Assembly: GCF_001028665.1 (NCBI RefSeq)
Contig: NZ_CP011504.1
Location: forward strand, 2,108,001-2,172,000
Source: Burkholderia pyrrocinia
GTDB lineage: Bacteria; Pseudomonadota; Gammaproteobacteria; Burkholderiales; Burkholderiaceae
Length of the DNA: 64,000 nt
Direction: 5' to 3'
Below are positions 61,569-64,000 of the stretch, piece by piece. The notes below the pieces were generated by a model. The model ran no database searches. It was given only the letters and a program-made list of their open reading frames with translations, and had not been told where the DNA came from. Positions within the stretch are counted from its first letter, which is position 1. Each line of letters starts with the position of its first letter. The position numbers and the translations under genes were made by a program.

Positions 61569-63494
61569 CTAGATCTCGACCCGTGCGCCGACCTCGATCA
61601 CGCGGTTGGCCGGCAACTTGAAGAATGCGGCGATATTGCCGACGTTGTGCAGCATCACCGCGAACAGGCGTTCGCGCCATAGCGCCATCCCGTGGCCTGG
61701 CGTCGGCACGACCGACGCGCGGCTCAGGAACCACGATGTCTCCGCGGGTTCGAACTTGAGACCCGCCGCCTTGCTCTCGCCGAGCGCCTTCGGCAGATCG
61801 ACTTCGTCCTTGAATCCGTACGTGACCGTTACCTGATGACAGCCGGGGCAGAGCAGCTGCACCCGCATGCGCTCGCTGTCGGGCACCCAAGGTACCTCCG
61901 CGGTGATCACCGTCACGAACACCACGCGTTCATGCAACACCCGGTTATGGATCAGGTTGTTGACCAGCGCATGCGGTACCGCCTCGGGAGTCGGCGTCAG
62001 GAAAATCGCGGTGCCGCCCACACGAGCCGGCGAGCGCGCGAGCAGCGACGCCAGGTAGGGCTTGAGCGGCGTCGTGCCGGCGCGCACGCGTGCTTCGGCA
62101 AGCAACATTTCCCAACCGCGGCCCCAGGTCGCCATGATCGTGAACGCCACCGTGCCGATCGCGAGCGGGAACCAGCCGCCCTCGACGATCTTCAGCAGGT
62201 TCGCGGACAAGAACATCGCGTCGATCATGAAGAAGAACGCGGTCGCGAACACGCAGAGCAGCCAGTTGTAATGCCATGCGTAGCGGACGACGAAGAACGT
62301 GAGGAACGTCGTGATCAGCATCGTGCCGGTGACGGCGATGCCGTATGCGGAGCCAAGCGCGGTGGACGAGCCGAAGCCGAGCACCGCCGCGACCACCGCG
62401 GCGAGCAGTGTCCAGTTGATGCCGGGCACGTAGATCTGGCCCATTTCCTCGCCCGACGTGTAGACGATGTTCATCCGCGGCAGGAAGCCGAGCTGCATCG
62501 CCTGTTTCGTCATCGAGTAGGTGCCGGAGATCACGGCCTGCGATGCGACGACCGTCGAGATCGTCGCAAGCACGATCATCGGCAGGATCGCCCATTGCGT
62601 AAAGAGCCGATAGAACGGGTTCTGCAGCGCGCCGGGATTGGCGAGCAGCAGCGCACCCTGGCCGAGGTAATTGAGCGCGAGTGCGGGGAACACGACGCCG
62701 AACCATGTGACGCGAATCGGCCGTTTGCCGAAATGGCCCATGTCCGCATACAGTGCCTCGGCTCCCGTCAACGACAGCACGACGGCGCCGAGCGCGACGA
62801 ACGCGAGCCAGCGGTGATGCAGGCAGAAGCCGAGGCCGCGCAGCGGATCGAGCGCGGCCAGAATGGCCGGTGCGTCGGCGATATTGACGAGGCCCGCGAT
62901 GCCGATCACGACGAACCATGCCACCATCACCGGCCCGAACACGGCGCCAATCCCGCTCGTGCCATGCTTCTGCATGATGAAGAGCGCGACGAGCGCCGCC
63001 AAGGTGACCGGAATCACGTAGGTTTTCAGCACCGGCGCCACGACCTCGAGGCCCTCGACGGCGCTCAGTACCGAGATTGCCGGCGTGATCACGCTGTCGC
63101 CGAAAAAGAGTGCGGCGCCCATCACACCGACGACGAGCAGCGTGCGGCGCAGCCGCGGACGCGTCGTGACCGACGACGCGGCGAGCGCAAGCAGCGCCAT
63201 GATGCCGCCTTCGCCATGGTTGTTCGCTCGCAGGATCAGCATCACGTACTTGAGCGAGACGACCACCATCAGCGACCAGAAGATCAACGACACGATCCCG
63301 ACGATATTGAATGCGTTGAGCGCCAGGCCGTTGACCGGATCGAACACGGTCGACAGCGTGTAGAGCGGGCTCGTGCCGATGTCGCCGTAGACGACGCCGA
63401 GTGTGGCCAGCGCCAGCGCCGGGAGGGCCGGCTTGTGAGGGTCGGGCATGCCGAGCCGGTCGGCCTCCGACGCGGCGGATGCAGAATGTCCCAT
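61569..63494 (-). CDS. kup: low-affinity potassium uptake protein Kup
   Basis: 641 residues. TLGVVYGDIGTSPLYTLS near residue 35 is the Kup fingerprint, with NHGEGGIMALLAL and FGDSVITPAISVLSAVEG following. About 12 helices up to residue 440, then a cytosolic C-terminal domain of about 200 residues ending FFKLPANRVIEVGARVEI. Start 63494 has GGAGGGACAG upstream. Transports K+ with H+, important at low pH and osmotic stress. Single-gene transcript. Confidence 0.95.
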   Translation of the reverse strand: MGHSASAASEADRLGMPDPHKPALPALALATLGVVYGDIGTSPLYTLSTVFDPVNGLALNAFNIVGIVSLIFWSLMVVVSLKYVMLILRANNHGEGGIMALLALAASSVTTRPRLRRTLLVVGVMGAALFFGDSVITPAISVLSAVEGLEVVAPVLKTYVIPVTLAALVALFIMQKHGTSGIGAVFGPVMVAWFVVIGIAGLVNIADAPAILAALDPLRGLGFCLHHRWLAFVALGAVVLSLTGAEALYADMGHFGKRPIRVTWFGVVFPALALNYLGQGALLLANPGALQNPFYRLFTQWAILPMIVLATISTVVASQAVISGTYSMTKQAMQLGFLPRMNIVYTSGEEMGQIYVPGINWTLLAAVVAAVLGFGSSTALGSAYGIAVTGTMLITTFLTFFVVRYAWHYNWLLCVFATAFFFMIDAMFLSANLLKIVEGGWFPLAIGTVAFTIMATWGRGWEMLLAEARVRAGTTPLKPYLASLLARSPARVGGTAIFLTPTPEAVPHALVNNLIHNRVLHERVVFVTVITAEVPWVPDSERMRVQLLCPGCHQVTVTYGFKDEVDLPKALGESKAAGLKFEPAETSWFLSRASVVPTPGHGMALWRERLFAVMLHNVGNIAAFFKLPANRVIEVGARVEI

Positions 63495-63860
63495 CTGTCC
63501 CTCCGGATTCTGTCGCGCAGCGGCGAAGCGGCCATACGGGCCGATGTGCTCCGTCGCTCGTTTCTTTCTTTATCGGGGTGAGATCCGAATGCCGACAACG
63601 TCGTTGGGCGCTGCGGTTAGAGAAAGTATAGGAATAGCTTGCAAGACATTGGAAAGGGGGCGCAACGTGGCAGGTCGGGCGTTGACTTGCGCGCGCTTGC
63701 GAAGGGTGAAGCGGTTGGCGCGCCGCTCAGCGCGTCGCGATCGCCACTGCCGCACCGGCCATTGCGGCCGCGCGACGGACCTCGTGTGTGGGGCGTTCGA
63801 AACGTATGAAGTTTCGATTATAGTGACGGCCGTTCCAGACTACCTGCCTGAATTGCCTTC
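63495..63860. other. 366-bp intergenic region between divergent kup and GNAT genes
   Basis: No coding frame is supported. On the plus strand TTCGAA (63796-63801), a 17-bp spacer and TATAGT (63819-63824) form a plausible promoter for the acetyltransferase gene. On the minus strand TATACT (complement of 63625-63630) with TTCCAA 18 bp upstream is a possible kup promoter. Confidence 0.5.
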
Positions 63861-64000
63861 ATGTCCGCATCGATCCAGATCCGTCCCGCCAAGCGGGAAG
63901 ACGCGGCCGCAATGGCCGCCGTGGAAGTCGCCGCCGCGCAGCGGTTTCGCGAGATCGGCATGACCGACATTGCGGACGCAGAGCCGACCGATACGGCCGA
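63861..64000 (+). CDS. GNAT-family N-acetyltransferase (3' end outside window)
   Basis: 46 codons are visible. MSASIQIRPAKREDAAAMAA and VEVAAAQRFREIG are the first strand and helices of a GNAT domain (I-R-x-A-x-x-x-D-A-x-x-I pattern). Fused domains and substrate cannot be told. A promoter candidate lies at 63796-63824. Confidence 0.8.
   Translation, partial: MSASIQIRPAKREDAAAMAAVEVAAAQRFREIGMTDIADAEPTDTA

Noticed and set aside
1..64000. Genomic island, prophage or integrative element
   Set aside because: No integrase, transposase, att-type repeat, phage or conjugation gene was seen despite three toxin-antitoxin pairs.

Overview
The window is about 67% GC, densely packed and strongly G/C-biased at third codon positions. 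The gene set points to Burkholderia, most likely the Burkholderia cepacia complex: many LysR/AraC regulators each beside a small catabolic or transport cluster, a TonB-dependent receptor with a PiuC hydroxylase, creBCD, an entericidin and a 16-strand-type porin. A secondary chromosome is likely from the accessory-metabolism content. Both points are inference; there is no rRNA, replication gene or other marker here. No integrase, transposase, phage gene, CRISPR array, tRNA or rRNA was seen.

Layout. 0-8 kb: an AraC regulator (cut by the left edge), then a polyol/pentitol operon: ABC importer (binding protein, double ATPase, permease), zinc polyol dehydrogenase, FGGY kinase and an L-xylulose-reductase-like SDR. 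8-10.6 kb: a small Pro-rich protein, a MobA-like nucleotidyltransferase, the 3' remnant of a VanX-type dipeptidase, a Phd/PIN toxin-antitoxin pair and an ACT protein. 10.7-14.4 kb: an iron-uptake operon (siderophore receptor, Sel1 protein, PiuC). 14.7-17.2 kb: a FitAB pair, an aspartate carbamoyltransferase with a helix-turn-helix N-terminus and a perfect palindrome before its start, and an entericidin with its terminator. 17.2-27.4 kb: a membrane protein, EamA exporter, AraC regulator, MoaF-like protein plus SDR, DapB-like protein, DUF4410 lipoprotein, a two-component system with an EF-hand protein, and a repetitive secreted Gly/Ser/Cys protein. 28-34 kb: a sterol-desaturase-type hydroxylase, a QDPR-like SDR and creBCD with an 11-bp-phased CreB tag array. 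34-44.4 kb: regulator/transporter clusters. 44.8-54.4 kb: a zinc metallopeptidase, then an amine-catabolism region (LuxR regulator, aldehyde dehydrogenase, class III aminotransferase, APC permease, DUF3156 protein, AraC regulator, porin). 54.6-60.6 kb: a CUT1 sugar importer without ATPase, a LacI regulator, a PLC-like phosphodiesterase and a dienelactone-hydrolase-like protein. 60.8-64 kb: HigBA-type genes, Kup, and the start of a GNAT acetyltransferase.

The most interesting signal is a 16-bp box, consensus TTGCCGATTTGCGCTA, that occurs four times, each before a plus-strand unit of the 45.8-53.2 kb region (luxR-like gene, aldehyde dehydrogenase, APC permease, porin). In three copies a -10-like hexamer starts exactly 38 bp after the box start, and in the fourth 37 bp. 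This looks like a small activator regulon for uptake and oxidation of an amine. Other notable points are the HTH-carbamoyltransferase with a 9+3+9 palindrome 19 bp before its start codon, the five-step cre-tag array, the 18-bp LacI-type operator, two octanucleotide minisatellites (one ending in a histidine-kinase stop codon), and a LysR regulator with a histone-H1-like basic tail.
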